Assembly (NCBI GenBank): GCA_025934635.1
Contig: JAICWX010000129.1
Location: 1 to 22,503, forward strand
DNA length: 22,503 nt
Direction of reading: 5' to 3'
DNA from: Streptosporangiaceae bacterium
GTDB lineage: Bacteria > Actinomycetota > Actinomycetes > Streptosporangiales > Streptosporangiaceae
Part shown: piece by piece, positions 22,158 through 22,503 of the stretch
Layout of the letters: the number at the start of each line of letters is the position of its first letter
Numbering within the stretch: the stretch's first letter is position 1
The notes under the pieces: model-generated
Told to the model about the DNA's origin: nothing
The model's input: the letters and a program-made list of their open reading frames with translations, nothing else
Database searches by the model: none
Made by a program: the position numbers and the translations under genes

Positions 22158-22503
22158 CGCCCCGCCGCGGCTGGCGGCTCGGCGGCGCGTTCAATACTCC
22201 CCGACAGCAGATCATGGCCCCCGCGCTGGGCCTTGGTGGCCAGGTAGGCGGCATTGGTCTCGTTAAGGTGCAGGGCGGTGGGGACCTGCCGGGCGATCGT
22301 GATGCCCAGGCGGGCCAGCTGAGCCCCCTTGTCCGGGTTGTTACTCAGCAGCGCGATGCGGCTGGCACCGAGGGCGTGCAGCATCTGGGCCGCGCTAGTG
22401 TAGTCGCGCTCGTCGGCCCGGTGACCGAGCGCGAGATTCGCGTCGTACGTATCCAGGCCGCGATCTTGCAGCGCGTAGGCGTCGAGTTTGTCGTACAGCC
22501 CGA
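22154..22503 (-). CDS. ribA: GTP cyclohydrolase II (RibA-like), C-terminal part; 5' end beyond window
   Basis: Reading in from the right edge, the frame gives GLYDKLDAYALQDRGLDTYD, ANLALGHRADERDYTSAAQM and LHALGASRIALLSNNPDKG, then NAAYLATKAQRGGHDL. This matches the second half of RibA (E. coli ..GLLNKIRAYALQD.., ..EANHQLGFAADERDF.., LLTNNPKK). The enzyme opens GTP's imidazole ring. In the phosphate-binding motif Ser replaces the usual Thr (LLSNNPDK). The zinc Cys residues and the upstream Tyr that separate ordinary RibA from FAPy-forming paralogues (as in S. coelicolor SCO6655) lie outside the window. No RibB domain can be seen. Context with two methyltransferases and a GT favours a secondary paralogue over the housekeeping riboflavin enzyme. 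Confidence 0.92.
   Translation of the reverse strand, partial: GLYDKLDAYALQDRGLDTYDANLALGHRADERDYTSAAQMLHALGASRIALLSNNPDKGAQLARLGITIARQVPTALHLNETNAAYLATKAQRGGHDLLSGSIERAAEPPAAAGR

Overview
The window is very GC-rich, with strong G/C bias at third codon positions, GTG starts, tightly packed genes and families typical of actinomycetes: an OmpR-type regulator, an SCO6745-like protein, a five-helix molybdopterin oxidoreductase and MFS_3-type transport. It looks like chromosomal DNA of an actinomycete (Actinomycetota). I cannot name the genus. I see no insertion sequence, prophage, CRISPR array, tRNA or rRNA.

Left part (1-5864, all + strand): the 3' portion of a response regulator; a polytopic GT-C-like glycosyltransferase; a fused haem-b/molybdopterin membrane oxidoreductase joined to the previous gene by a GTGA stop/start overlap; a small four-helix membrane protein with an acidic Pro-Glu repeat tail; and a sensor histidine kinase. 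The regulator and kinase bracket an envelope redox unit and may control it.

Middle part (5865-17924): a relic of a DUF2254 membrane-protein gene abuts a TetR regulator. The regulator is divergent from a short-chain dehydrogenase (SDR), with two related operator-like sites between them. Next come a membrane-anchored endonuclease/exonuclease/phosphatase-fold protein, an SCO6745-family/SDR gene pair, an MFS exporter preceded by a frameshifted HD phosphohydrolase gene, a quinone-reductase-like dehydrogenase, the peroxide-stress protein YaaA, a DbpA/DeaD-type RNA helicase, a 538-base gap with two strong hairpins, and an APH-like kinase.

Right part (17932-22503): three - strand genes (GT4 glycosyltransferase, SRPBCC protein, methyltransferase) diverge from two overlapping + strand methyltransferase genes. 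The second of these converges with a GTP cyclohydrolase II gene that runs off the window, and the two share a CTAG as both stop codons. Glycosyltransferase, methyltransferases and a GTP-ring-opening enzyme together suggest the edge of an uncharacterised actinobacterial pathway for a GTP-derived (pterin-, pyrimidine- or flavin-like), glycosylated and methylated small molecule. This is the strongest candidate here for an undescribed system, and its core lies beyond the right edge.
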